64,000 nucleotides of DNA from Chitinophagaceae bacterium (GCA_024707305.1 JANPZZ010000009.1:294802-358801), one strand, 5' to 3'; positions 29,590 through 38,056 are shown, counted from the stretch's first letter. Notes: a model not told the origin generated them from the sequence alone. A program made the numbers and translations.

Positions 29590-29860
29590 CGACAAAAAGA
29601 AAATGTGACAATGTGGAAATGTGGAAATGACGTAAAGCATGAAGCGCGAGAAACGGCAAGCGGCAAACGGCAAACGTGAAATAAAATGAGGAAATGTGAA
29701 AATCGGTAGTCTCGTCACTGCTAATTTTCACATTTTCTCATTTACATATTTCCACATTTCCACATTTTCTCATTTCCACATTTTCTCATTTCCACATTTC
29801 CACATTTTCTCATTTTCGCATTTACATATTTACACATTGGCCGCGAAGCGGCCCTCATTT
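29590..29860 (+). repeat. Purine/pyrimidine GGAAATG-TTTCC repeat block with GGCAAACGG motif
   Basis: Contains cggcaagcggcaaacggcaa followed by gtgaaataaaatgagg and, after a 20-base centre, a long run of attttctcatttccacatt units in the opposite sense (29722-29838). The two halves are partly complementary, so the block could fold back on itself. A short hairpin, GGCCGC GAA GCGGCC, lies at 29839-29853. It fills the space between fabD and the convergent acetyltransferase gene. Confidence 0.7.
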
Positions 29861-30313
29861 TCACATTCTATCAAGCGAACAGTTCACCCATCCTCCGTCA
29901 ATCTTTGCTCCATATTTTCTGTAGAACTCAATCGCGGGTTCATTCCAGTCGAGCACCTGCCACACCATGCCGCTAAAGTTTTTCTCGTTCACTTCCTGCA
30001 TGCAGCGTTCAAACAATAATTTTCCCAAACCCTGGCCACGCATTTTTTCTGTTACAATTAAATCTTCGAGATATAGTCGTTGTCCTTTCCAGGTTGAATA
30101 ACGGATATAATAAAGTGCGAAGCCTTCAATTTGTCCGTCGGCTTCGGCAACAAATGCCCACCAAACGGGATTCGGGCCAAAGCCGCTTTCTTCAAAATGT
30201 TCCATCTTCACCGTTACTTCATCTGGTGCTTTTTCAAATACCGCCAGCTCTTTTACCAGCTCCATCAGTCTCGGGCAATCTTCTTTCACCGCCCGTCGCA
30301 CAGTAATTTCCAT
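29861..30313 (-). CDS. GNAT-family N-acetyltransferase
   Basis: 150 residues, intact, covering a whole GNAT domain: RRAVKEDCPRLMELVKELA at the start, LYLEDLIVTEKMRGQGLGKL with the acetyl-CoA loop (Q/RxxGxG/A as RGQGLG), and DWNEPAIEFYRKYGAK near the end. The YLEDLIV segment and size are close to the spermidine/spermine (diamine) acetyltransferase branch, so a small amine substrate is plausible but not shown. The following serine hydrolase gene begins far upstream on the same strand and ends 2 bases before this start (30316 against 30313), so they are probably cotranscribed. Confidence 0.85.
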   Translation of the reverse strand: MEITVRRAVKEDCPRLMELVKELAVFEKAPDEVTVKMEHFEESGFGPNPVWWAFVAEADGQIEGFALYYIRYSTWKGQRLYLEDLIVTEKMRGQGLGKLLFERCMQEVNEKNFSGMVWQVLDWNEPAIEFYRKYGAKIDGGWVNCSLDRM

Positions 30314-30315
30314 TT

Positions 30316-32124
30316 TTATTTCTTTTTTGTGGCAGTAAATATGCCATTGGGTTGAACAAATTTCATTTCCGTAACTTCTCCACTTTCACTCAATACAAAC
30401 TGAACGCTGTAACCGTTGATTGCTTTCAAATTAAAATTGTGATCGCCTGCAAAAACAGTTTCGTAATCAGGTTGACCAGGTACCAGCACAAACAATTTTT
30501 CATCTTTAATATAAACCTTCACTGTTAAACCAGAGAGCAAATAATCGCCTGTATATTTTTCCAGATCAGCCGCATTTACTGGTTTAGCACGTGGGCTCCA
30601 TTTAAATTCAAGCGGTGCAAGCGTTGGTTCCAGTGGAATTAAACCGGATTCAATTTTACCCGCCTCATTCGTTCTGAAAACAATTCGAATATAAGCACCC
30701 TCACTTGTATCTACTACGCCCTCACGATATTGTTTGATATCAAAAACATCATAGTGATGGTGACGAAGCCACAAAGTATCCGCACCCATTTTCATCTTTA
30801 AGCTATCTTTCTCAACGTATACGTCTATTGATCCGTAACCGGCATGTGTATAAACGCCTTCGTAATCGGAGAGAGGATGTCCGGGTTTCGTTCCTTCCAC
30901 ACGATTTGAACCAACCTGCATTTCCTTCATTCTGGCTTTTGCATCATCGTCTTCTTTTTTAATCCTTGCATTCCAGTTCACGTACGAAAGATTCAACATA
31001 CGATCTGCAATGAGATTTCGCGCAATATTGGGAACATTCGATCCATTCTGATTGGTGAGCACTATGATTCCTAAACTATCGGCAGGATAGAAAGCTACAT
31101 TGGCAGAAAAACCATCAATGTTTCCACCATGTTCCACACGATAGTGTCCGCGATAAGAGGCAAGAAACCAACCCAGTCCATAATTTGAAAACTGGATATA
31201 TGGATTGGCGGCGCTGATAAGGCCACCACCATTGGTCATATGGGAACTGATGGCATCGGTCAGATAATTTGGGGGAATAATTTCCTGTCCATTAAACTTT
31301 CCACCTTTGATCCACGTGATTACCCAGTTGGCAACTTCGTTCACGCTGCTATTGATGGCACCAGCAGGCCCCATAGCACCGATATTATAATAATCGAGCA
31401 GTTTAATGATGCTGTCATTCGCCACATAATATCCTTTTGCTACATCATCGTCCTTTATCATTTCATCAATGCTCATTACAGAACGCTTCATCCCCAGCGG
31501 ATCAAGAATTTTTTCCTTTACAACTGCTTCCCAGCTTTTGCCGTAATATTTCTCCGCAATCATACCCTGCAACAAAAACATAAAATTGTTGTACTGGAAT
31601 GTGGTACGGAGGTCGGCGCTCGGTTCCTGGTATTGTAAACGACGCATCAGTGAATCGCGCGACTCCGATTTAAAAATATACCAGCTATAATCATGACGTG
31701 GCAGCCCGGTTCTGTGGGTCATCAAATCCCGGATAGTGATGTTCCTGTCCATGTCATCGTTGAAGAATTTTACTTCAGGCAGGTGTTTTTTCACCTTGTC
31801 ATTCAGATTGAGTTTACCTTCTTTCTGCAAAATTCCCAGCACAGCGGAAGTGAACGCTTTGGTGCTGGAACCAATGGCGAACAGCGTATTCGGTGTTACG
31901 GGCTTTTTATTTTCTACATCCCGGTAGCCAAATCCTTTTGCATACACAATTTTGTCTTTTTCAACTACTGCCACTGCAAAACCTGCAGCTTTCCAGTCGC
32001 CAACCAGTTTGTTCAGCGCGGTGTCGAGTCCCTGCAGACGTTTGTCTACGGCAGGCTTACCTTTCTGGGCATAAATTGTGGTGGTAAAAAGGGTTAAAAT
32101 AACCAGGGAAAAAAGAAATCTCAT
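30316..32124 (-). CDS. Secreted class C beta-lactamase-like serine hydrolase
   Basis: 602 residues from ATG 32124 (MRFLFSLVILTLFTTTIYAQ, signal peptide); the open frame extends 56 codons further up, but without a signal. The PBP4*/class C fold has catalytic Ser86 and Lys89 in GSSTKAF, the YNN motif (FQYNNFMFL) and EHGGN in place of KTG. A C-terminal DUF3471-like lipocalin domain follows (about 430-600). Such proteins are D-aminopeptidase or esterase-like and rarely true beta-lactamases. Probably periplasmic. Its 5' end faces divergent tgt across a 150-base gap. It is upstream of the acetyltransferase gene on the same strand, 2 bases apart. Confidence 0.87.
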   Translation of the reverse strand: MRFLFSLVILTLFTTTIYAQKGKPAVDKRLQGLDTALNKLVGDWKAAGFAVAVVEKDKIVYAKGFGYRDVENKKPVTPNTLFAIGSSTKAFTSAVLGILQKEGKLNLNDKVKKHLPEVKFFNDDMDRNITIRDLMTHRTGLPRHDYSWYIFKSESRDSLMRRLQYQEPSADLRTTFQYNNFMFLLQGMIAEKYYGKSWEAVVKEKILDPLGMKRSVMSIDEMIKDDDVAKGYYVANDSIIKLLDYYNIGAMGPAGAINSSVNEVANWVITWIKGGKFNGQEIIPPNYLTDAISSHMTNGGGLISAANPYIQFSNYGLGWFLASYRGHYRVEHGGNIDGFSANVAFYPADSLGIIVLTNQNGSNVPNIARNLIADRMLNLSYVNWNARIKKEDDDAKARMKEMQVGSNRVEGTKPGHPLSDYEGVYTHAGYGSIDVYVEKDSLKMKMGADTLWLRHHHYDVFDIKQYREGVVDTSEGAYIRIVFRTNEAGKIESGLIPLEPTLAPLEFKWSPRAKPVNAADLEKYTGDYLLSGLTVKVYIKDEKLFVLVPGQPDYETVFAGDHNFNLKAINGYSVQFVLSESGEVTEMKFVQPNGIFTATKKK

Positions 32125-32276
32125 ACTGGTGGGTTTTAGGTTTCGACGAAGATAAGAATCGGGCTGAAACCACATCATCTGAATTGTGAAGATCTTATAG
32201 AACTCACTAATCGAGATGGGAACGGACTTTCGTTTTCGTGACATGCGGGCGGGGATTTGGACTATCTTTGCGCGGC

Positions 32277-33416
32277 ATGGCAGCATTATCATTTTTCCTC
32301 GAACATAAGGACCGGGAATCGAAAGCCCGCGCAGGCACGATTGTCACGGATCATGGCGTAATTGAAACGCCGATTTTTATGCCCGTGGGCACTGTGGGAA
32401 GTGTGAAAGCAGTGACACAACAGCAACTGAAACAGGATGTGGAAGCGCAGATCATACTGGGAAATACCTACCATCTTTATCTGCGCCCGGGCCTCGGCGT
32501 TCTGGAAAAAGCCGGAGGCTTACATAAATTCAATGGCTGGGACCGCCCGATCCTTACCGACAGTGGTGGCTACCAGGTGTTCTCACTTTCCGGCACGCGT
32601 AAAATAAAAGAAGAAGGTGTAACCTTTCAATCGCATATCGATGGCTCACGCCATCTTTTTTCACCCGAGTATGTAATGGACATACAACGTGTTATTGGCG
32701 GCGACATCATTATGGCTTTTGATGAATGTCCTCCCGGCGGCAGTGATTTTACCTACGCGAAAAAATCAATGGAGCTCACGCATCGCTGGCTCGACCGATG
32801 TTTCAATCGTTTCAATGAAACATCGGATAAGTTCGGATATACACAAAACCTCTTCCCGATTGTACAGGGTGGCACGTTTAAAGATTTGCGGAAACAATCC
32901 TGCGAAAATATTGCGTCAAAAGAAGCAACCGGCAACGCAATTGGTGGATTAAGTGTGGGCGAACCAGAACCGGTGATGTATGAAATCTGCGATTGGTGCT
33001 GCGATCATCTTCCTGCACAGAAACCACGATACCTGATGGGTGTAGGTACGCCATGGAATATCCTGGAGTGCATCGGCATGGGCGTGGATATGTTTGACTG
33101 CGTAATGCCTACACGCAATGGGCGCAACGCAATGTTGTTTACCACGCAGGGTGTTGTTAATATCGACAACAAGAAATGGGAATATGATTTCTCTCCGATA
33201 GATGAGGGGTTGGATTGCGAAGTGAGTCGATACTATACCAAAGCTTACCTGCGTCACCTGATGAAAGCGGGTGAATATCTCGGATTAACAATTGCCAGTA
33301 TTCACAACCTCGCATTTTATCTCTGGCTGGTGAAAGAAGCACGCAAACAAATTGTAGCAGGCAGTTTTGAAAGCTGGAAACGTGAAATGATCGTACGATT
33401 AAAAACAAAATTGTAA
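32277..33416 (+). CDS. tgt: tRNA-guanine (queuine) transglycosylase
   Basis: Swaps guanine-34 for preQ1 in GUN-anticodon tRNAs. 379 residues from ATG 32277; TATCTTTG at 32263-32270 is a good -7 promoter just before it. Substrate-site motifs are TDSGGYQVFSLSGTRKI, FDECPPGG and GGLSVGEPEP, and the catalytic Asp region is FDCVMPTRNGRNAML. The usual zinc motif CxCxxC before YxxAYLRHL is altered: this protein has LDCEVSRYYTKAYLRHL, keeping only the middle Cys. The distal His (IHNL) is present. The LptF/G permease gene follows. The PTPS/QueD genes, which make the preQ1 precursor, lie 5 kb upstream. Confidence 0.93.
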   Translation: MAALSFFLEHKDRESKARAGTIVTDHGVIETPIFMPVGTVGSVKAVTQQQLKQDVEAQIILGNTYHLYLRPGLGVLEKAGGLHKFNGWDRPILTDSGGYQVFSLSGTRKIKEEGVTFQSHIDGSRHLFSPEYVMDIQRVIGGDIIMAFDECPPGGSDFTYAKKSMELTHRWLDRCFNRFNETSDKFGYTQNLFPIVQGGTFKDLRKQSCENIASKEATGNAIGGLSVGEPEPVMYEICDWCCDHLPAQKPRYLMGVGTPWNILECIGMGVDMFDCVMPTRNGRNAMLFTTQGVVNIDNKKWEYDFSPIDEGLDCEVSRYYTKAYLRHLMKAGEYLGLTIASIHNLAFYLWLVKEARKQIVAGSFESWKREMIVRLKTKL

Positions 33417-33519
33417 ACGCTATTAATACGAATACGCCGCCCGGAGCGGACGCAATTTTAACGATACATTCCCCCGGAATTCAGTTACTTCGCATGTCGG
33501 ATGCCGGAAATATTTCAGA

Positions 33520-34617
33520 ATGGGTAAACTAGATTGGTACATACTTAAAAAGCTGCTGGTCACCTTCTTTTTTTGCATGCTGTTGTTCACCGTTGTTGCG
33601 GTGGCAGTTGACAGTAGTGAAAAAGCCGATGACTTTGTAAAGTCGGGTCTCAGCAGCAGTGAGATCATTACCCGGTATTATTTCGGGTTTGTACCACATA
33701 TCTGGGGGCTTCTGTTTCCGCTTTTCGTATTTATTGCTGTTATATTTTTTACAAGTAAAATGGCGGTGAAGTCAGAGATCATCGCGATCCTGGCCAGCGG
33801 CACCAGTTACCAACGCATGCTTCGCCCCTACATGGTGGGAGGGTTCATTCTGGCTGGAATACTCTGGCTTGGCAACCGTTACCTGATTCCCAAAGCGAAT
33901 GAAATCCGCAGCGATTTTCAATCAAACTATGTAGATAAGGATGATCCAACAAAACAGGGCAACCGTTTTGGGTGCGACCGATGTTTTTATCAGCGTGTGG
34001 ATTCAAACACTTATATCGGTATCAATTCATTTGATACAGCAACGAAAACCGGCGCGAAATTCTTCATGGAGAAAACGCACGACAACAAGGTTTACTACAA
34101 CGTGAGGAGTAATAACCTGCGCTGGGATGCCGACTCATCGGAATGGGTATTACTTCGCGCATTGGAGCGTTTTGTAGATAGCCTGGGAGAGCGAACCACA
34201 CTGCACGACACCCTGCGCTTTAAGCTGGCGCTGCGGCCTGATGAGTTGACCAACGACGAATATCTAAAAGACAAACTGTCCACACCGGAACTAAAAGAGT
34301 TTATTGCCCGCGAAGAATTGCGTGGTCGTGAAGGGCTGAGTGCGCTTCGGGTGGAACAGTACCGGCGTACCGCCACACCTGCGGCCGTGTTGTTGTTAAC
34401 GATAATAGGCGCTGTTATTGCCAGCCGCAAAACCCGTGGTGGCAGTGGCATGCACCTGGCCCTGGGTATTATCATTGCGGCATTGTTTATCCTGTCGGAC
34501 CGATTTTCAACCGTATTCGCCACTAAGGGTAATCTCCACCCGCTGGTGGCTGCCTGGCTGCCCAACCTGGTTTTCTCGCTCGTAGCCTGGCGACTGTACC
34601 GTAAAACACCGAAGTAA
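33520..34617 (+). CDS. LptF/LptG-family permease (YjgP/YjgQ)
   Basis: Inner-membrane subunit of the LPS export ABC machinery, which lifts lipopolysaccharide into the periplasmic bridge. 365 residues, intact. Three N-terminal membrane helices (about 11-32, 52-75 and 98-120), a periplasmic beta-jellyroll (about 130-260) and three C-terminal helices give the standard layout. The start DWYILKKLLVTFFFCMLLFT and the cytoplasmic coupling loop EIIAILASGTSYQRMLRP are typical. LptF and LptG cannot be told apart here. It sits just downstream of tgt, an order seen in other Bacteroidota. Confidence 0.9.
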   Translation: MGKLDWYILKKLLVTFFFCMLLFTVVAVAVDSSEKADDFVKSGLSSSEIITRYYFGFVPHIWGLLFPLFVFIAVIFFTSKMAVKSEIIAILASGTSYQRMLRPYMVGGFILAGILWLGNRYLIPKANEIRSDFQSNYVDKDDPTKQGNRFGCDRCFYQRVDSNTYIGINSFDTATKTGAKFFMEKTHDNKVYYNVRSNNLRWDADSSEWVLLRALERFVDSLGERTTLHDTLRFKLALRPDELTNDEYLKDKLSTPELKEFIAREELRGREGLSALRVEQYRRTATPAAVLLLTIIGAVIASRKTRGGSGMHLALGIIIAALFILSDRFSTVFATKGNLHPLVAAWLPNLVFSLVAWRLYRKTPK

Positions 34618-34802
34618 CGAAACCGAAAAACTGCGCAACCTGTCGGTCCTCCCCCGTTTCTTTAACGTACTGAAATAGTTGCGAATCCAGTGCTTTTTCT
34701 GCCCGGAATTCTGAACTTTCCGCTTGCATAATTTGTTCTGCCAACGAGCAATAGCTAACTTTACCCTTTTCTTTCATCACCCGTATTTTTAAAGCAATTC
34801 CC

Positions 34803-36130
34803 ATGGGTATACTAAAAGACAGGTTCAAGGCAAAGGCAGACCAGATGGCTGCGGAAATCAAAGACTTATTAAAAGAACACGGCAGCAAAGAGATCGGAAC
34901 GGTACAGTTGTCGCAGGTTTACCAGGGTATGCGAGGCATTACGGGTCTGGTGAGTGAAACTTCCCTACTCGACGCGCAGGAGGGTATCCGTTTCCGCGGT
35001 TACTCTATTCCTGAACTTCGAGAAAAACTGCCAAAGGCGCCTGGTGGTACCGAACCCCTGCCCGAAGGACTTTTTTATCTGATGCTGATTGGAGAACTGC
35101 CCACAGAGGAAGACGTTCAACATGTAACAGCCACACTGCAGCGTCGCAGCCATGTTCCCAACCACGTTTTTCATACCATCGACGCATTGCCTTTGAATGC
35201 CCACCCCATGACACAGTTTGTGGTAGGTGTAATGGCCTTGCAAACTGAAAGTCAGTTTGCCCGCAAATACGCCGCGGGAATGAATAAAAAAGATTACTGG
35301 GAGGCTACTTTTGACGATGCAATGGACCTGATTGCACGCCTGCCCCGGATTGCCGCATACGTTTATCGACGCCGATATAAGTTTGGAGACCATATTCAAC
35401 CAAATGGTTTGCTCGACTGGTCGGGCAACTTCGCACATATGCTGGGATTTGAAGATCCTAAGTTCCAGGAGTTGATGCGTCTCTATATGACCATCCATGC
35501 CGACCATGAGGGTGGTAACGTTTCAGCCCATACAACGCATCTCGTTGGCTCTGCACTCAGCGATCCTTACCTGAGTTTTGCTGCTGGTATGAATGGCCTT
35601 GCAGGCCCTCTGCACGGACTGGCTAACCAGGAAGTGGTAAAGTGGATCTTCGAAATGCAGGAACAACTGCAAACCGACGCGCCTTCCAAAGAGCAAATCA
35701 AAGAATACGTTGAGAAAACACTGTCGCAGGGAAAAAGTAGTTCCGGGATATGGTCACGCGGTACTGCGTAAAAACAGATCCCCGCTTTACTGCACAAATG
35801 GAGTTTGGTAAAAAACATATGCCCGATGACAAACTGGTTCAAACCGTTTGGAATGTTTATGATGTAGTACCTCCTATCCTGCAGTCGCTGGGTAAAGTAA
35901 AAAATCCCTGGCCAAATGTAGATGCACATAGTGGTGCATTGCTGGTACATTTCGGCATGAAGGAATATGAATATTATACAGTAATGTTTGGCGTAAGCCG
36001 CGCATTGGGTGTATTAGCAAATCTTTGCTGGTCACGCGCCATGGGAATGCCGATTGAACGTCCGAAATCTGTTACAACCGACCAGGTAAAACGTTGGTTG
36101 AAAGGTGAAGACGAGATTTGGGGAGATTAA
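34803..36130 (+). CDS. gltA: Citrate synthase
   Basis: Condenses acetyl-CoA and oxaloacetate at the entry to the TCA cycle. About 442 residues. It has [54 protein letters not shown] and [13 protein letters not shown], then the active-site segment [16 protein letters not shown] with catalytic His and Asp. The sequence resembles the eukaryotic/mitochondrial-like subgroup rather than the short bacterial type II form. Two surplus A bases, in the runs 35732-35736 and 35770-35774, lie only 38 bases apart and destroy the active-site stretch in the raw frame; removing both restores it. Two hairpins follow the stop. Confidence 0.94.
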
Positions 36131-36136
36131 TCCCCA

Positions 36137-36169
36137 TAAAATTATTTTTGCTGCGCAAAAATAATTTTA
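36137..36169. terminator. A/T-rich hairpin after citrate synthase
   Basis: TAAAATTATTTTTG (36137-36150) pairs with CAAAAATAATTTTA (36156-36169) around ctgcg. It is 7 bases after the gltA stop and is symmetrical in A/T runs, so it may work in both directions. Confidence 0.6.
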
Positions 36170-36200
36170 GCTACGTTAAATACACTTCTACAAAAGGATA

Positions 36201-36236
36201 GAAAAAGTCCTTTGCCCCATGGGCAAAGGACTTTTC
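36201..36236. terminator. Strong hairpin terminator
   Basis: AAAAGTCCTTTGCCC (36203-36217) pairs perfectly with GGGCAAAGGACTTTT (36221-36235), loop cat. A and T runs border both arms, so it may be bidirectional. It is the second hairpin between gltA and the YtxH gene. Confidence 0.8.
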
Positions 36237-36303
36237 TATTTTGGTACGGTTTTTTAGACTATAGTCTTCGATAACTGAATCCTTAACGATAAAATTTAAA
36301 GAC

Positions 36304-36573
36304 ATGAGTAGCCGTAACAAAGTATTATTGGGGATTCTGGGGGCAGCAGCTGCCGGAGTCGTAATTGGAATGATGATCGCCCCTGAAAAGGGAACGGATA
36401 TGCGTAAGAAGATTCGTAAAACTGCAGGTGATTGGGCCGACAATCTCGGACATCTGTGGCAACGTGGAAAAATGGAGGCGGAAGGAATGGCTGAAGATGT
36501 AAAAGAAAAAGGCCGCCAGGCAAAAGCTGCAGCCGAAGATAAAGTGAGCAAGATTAAAGAATCCTTCTCTTAG
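36304..36573 (+). CDS. YtxH-domain protein
   Basis: 89 residues with one N-terminal membrane helix (KVLLGILGAAAAGVVIGMMI, about 6-25) followed by the YtxH signature APEKGTDMRKKIRK and an amphipathic, Lys/Glu-rich helical tail that resembles a coiled coil. YtxH proteins are stress-linked in Firmicutes and common in Bacteroidota; their mechanism is not known. Followed on the same strand by a holin-X-type membrane protein and another small protein, a trio seen in other Bacteroidota genomes. Confidence 0.85.
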   Translation: MSSRNKVLLGILGAAAAGVVIGMMIAPEKGTDMRKKIRKTAGDWADNLGHLWQRGKMEAEGMAEDVKEKGRQAKAAAEDKVSKIKESFS

Positions 36574-36595
36574 CCTTCAGTGCCTTGATTCACTT

Positions 36596-36692
36596 GATTG
36601 CCTTGATTAATTGATTATATAATTGATGATTGATATCGTTTGGAATCATTCATTTTACCCTTTCATCTATTAATCAATTAATCAAGGCAATC
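36596..36692. repeat. 22-bp perfect inverted repeat
   Basis: gattgccttgattaattgat plus TA at 36596-36617 is the exact reverse complement of 36671-36692, separated by 53 A/T-rich bases. A shorter direct echo, tgccttgattcacttgatt, lies just before. It fills most of the gap between the YtxH and holin-X genes and has no T-run of terminator type. Confidence 0.75.
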
Positions 36693-36737
36693 AGGGAAAT
36701 CAAAGAAATCCCGGTCCATCCACTATAATTTATTACG

Positions 36738-37088
36738 ATGCAGGAACTAAAAGAAAAAGCCTCCGACTTATTGGAGCATGCTCAGGACATTGCCGAAACT
36801 TACTACAAACTCGCTGTTGTAAATGTAACAGAGAAAGCGAGCAATATTGCGTCATCCACTATCACGATGGTGTTGTCGGCGATATTAGGCATGTTAATTA
36901 TGTTCTTTCTTGGCTTTGCACTTTGTTGGTGGCTGGGCGATCTTGTAGAAAGCCGTGCTCTCGGTTTTGTACTCGGCGCAGGTTTTTATATCCTGTTGTT
37001 GGTAATCGTTATCGTAGCCGGTAAGAATATCATTTTCCCAAAAATCAGAAACAGCATAATCCGGAAAGTTTATGAGCAGCAGGATTAA
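36738..37088 (+). CDS. Phage-holin-X-like small membrane protein
   Basis: 116 residues. A soluble amphipathic N-terminus (about 1-35) is followed by two membrane helices (about 43-65 and 73-97) and a basic tail (NIIFPKIRNSIIRKVYEQ). This matches the layout of the putative holin superfamily III (Holin-X, DUF1469-like) widely found on chromosomes, where there is no evidence for a lytic role. No phage gene is near. The next gene starts 17 bases before its stop. Together with the YtxH gene it forms a probable stress-response unit. Confidence 0.75.
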   Translation: MQELKEKASDLLEHAQDIAETYYKLAVVNVTEKASNIASSTITMVLSAILGMLIMFFLGFALCWWLGDLVESRALGFVLGAGFYILLLVIVIVAGKNIIFPKIRNSIIRKVYEQQD

Positions 37089-37509
37089 TACATACCAGGA
37101 TTTGATCGTCGAGAAACATCGCCTTGAGGCGTTGCTGAAAGCGCAACGTGAATTAATAAGGGCCGATGTGCAGGAACTGAAACAGGAACTTGCCCCCGTG
37201 CAGAACGCAATTAAATTTGTAGGCAAGCTGGCTAAACGTGATATGAGCAATCCTATCATGACCAGCCTCTCCGATACAGCTATCGACCTGGTATTGCGCA
37301 AAGGCCTGCTGGCCCGTGCCGGCTGGCTTACAAAACTGGCAATACCTTTTGTTACTAAAAATCTGTCATCCCATTTTTTGTCAGATAATAAAGAAGCACT
37401 GTTTTCGAAGATCGTGGGTTGGTTTACAAAAGGAACAAAACATTCCCAGAATGGCCAGGCGGATCAGCCGATGGCCGAGGAACGAGAGGAAGAAGACGCG
37501 GTGAAGTGA
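37072..37509 (+). CDS. Hypothetical protein of the YtxH/holin-X module
   Basis: 145 residues, overlapping the end of the holin-X-like gene by 17 bases. The N-terminal half is a predicted amphipathic coiled coil (IVEKHRLEALLKAQRELIRA, about 12-60). The middle has a weakly hydrophobic stretch (AGWLTKLAIPFVTKNL). The C-terminus is very acidic (EEREEEDAVK). No cysteines and no recognised domain. The tight overlap implies co-translation with the membrane protein, so a peripheral partner of it is plausible. The GGCAAACGG repeat begins within 20 bases of the stop codon. Confidence 0.7.
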   Translation: MSSRINTYQDLIVEKHRLEALLKAQRELIRADVQELKQELAPVQNAIKFVGKLAKRDMSNPIMTSLSDTAIDLVLRKGLLARAGWLTKLAIPFVTKNLSSHFLSDNKEALFSKIVGWFTKGTKHSQNGQADQPMAEEREEEDAVK

Positions 37510-37605
37510 GGCGTGAGATCGGCAAACGGCAAACGTGAAATGGAAATGTGAAAATGAGGAAATGGGAAAATAGGGAAATGTGGAAATGAAGAAGCGTGAA
37601 AAGTA
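37510..37605 (+). repeat. GGCAAACGG / GGAAATG repeat, left of tRNA-Ala
   Basis: cggcaaacggcaaacgtgaa followed by atggaaatgtgaaaatgagg and further GGAAATG units. It is the near-exact inverse of the block at 37940-38056, so the two enclose tRNA-Ala as inverted repeats of roughly 45-60 bp. It begins right after the stop of the preceding gene. Confidence 0.7.
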
Positions 37606-37669
37606 GTTCGCCAATACAGGATTCCCTGGATAAGGATATCAAAAAAGTTTAGACAGACCTACCAAAAGC

Positions 37670-37716
37670 AAAAAGGAAAACTTCCGGCGCCGGGCGCCGG
37701 AAGTTTTCCTTTTTTT
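37670..37716 (+). terminator. Strong G/C hairpin terminator upstream of tRNA-Ala
   Basis: AAAAAGGAAAACTTCCGGCG pairs with CGCCGGAAGTTTTCCTTTTT around a tiny GC-rich loop, followed by further T to 37717. It ends transcription before the tRNA gene. Confidence 0.85.
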
Positions 37717-37739
37717 ACCTATTTTTGCTGCCCGCAAAT

Positions 37740-37812
37740 GGGGGATTAGCTCATCTGGTAGAGCGCAAGCATGGCATGTTTGAGGTGACCGGTTCGATCC
37801 CGGTATCCTCCA
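37740..37812 (+). tRNA. tRNA-Ala (GGC)
   Basis: 73 bases with all arms: acceptor GGGGGAT/ATCCTCC (37740-37746 with 37805-37811), D-arm GCTC/GAGC, anticodon stem CAAGC/GTTTG with loop ATGGCAT (anticodon GGC at 37773-37775), T-arm ACCGG/CCGGT with loop TTCGATC, and discriminator A. The acceptor carries G3:U70, the alanine identity pair. CCA is not encoded: after the discriminator base comes ctc. Terminators lie on both sides, so it is transcribed alone. Confidence 0.97.
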
Positions 37813-37815
37813 CTC

Positions 37816-37856
37816 AAAAAGCAAGGCCGTTGTCGAAGACAACGGCCTTGCTTTTT
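37816..37856 (+). terminator. Terminator after tRNA-Ala
   Basis: AAAAAGCAAGGCCGTTGTC (37816-37834) pairs perfectly over 19 bp with GACAACGGCCTTGCTTTTT (37838-37856), loop gaa. It starts 3 bases after the tRNA. Confidence 0.92.
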
Positions 37857-37939
37857 GCTGAGGGGTTGACATACTGTAACCATGGGTTGAAGACTAAAAG
37901 TTATTAGATGGAGCAAGTCAGTATCTTTCAACAAAAGTA

Positions 37940-38056
37940 CTTTTCAACATTTTCCCATTTCCACATTTTCCCATTTCCACATTTTCCCATTTCCACATTT
38001 CCTCATTTTCACATCTCCATTTCACGTTTGCCGTTTGCCGTTTGCCGATTTCACGC
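37940..38056 (-). repeat. TTTCC / CCGTTTGCC repeat, right of tRNA-Ala
   Basis: Units of cattttcccatttccacatt, then cacgtttgccgtttgccgtt. It is the reverse complement of the block at 37510-37605. With the terminators and the 200-base AT-rich promoter region that follows, it accounts for the gap from 37813 to the kinase gene at 38271. I see no gene in that gap. Confidence 0.7.

Noticed and set aside
29696..30019. 107-codon Phe/His/Ser-rich frame over the TTTCC repeat
   Set aside because: Simple-sequence translation (HFHIFSFPHFHIF) of the repeat block.
30316..32124. Antibiotic-resistance beta-lactamase
   Set aside because: The serine hydrolase has a C-terminal DUF3471-like domain and EHGGN motif typical of peptidase/esterase relatives; resistance cannot be claimed.
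36738..37088. Prophage remnant suggested by the holin-like protein
   Set aside because: No endolysin, integrase, capsid or other phage gene nearby; chromosomal holin-X proteins are common.
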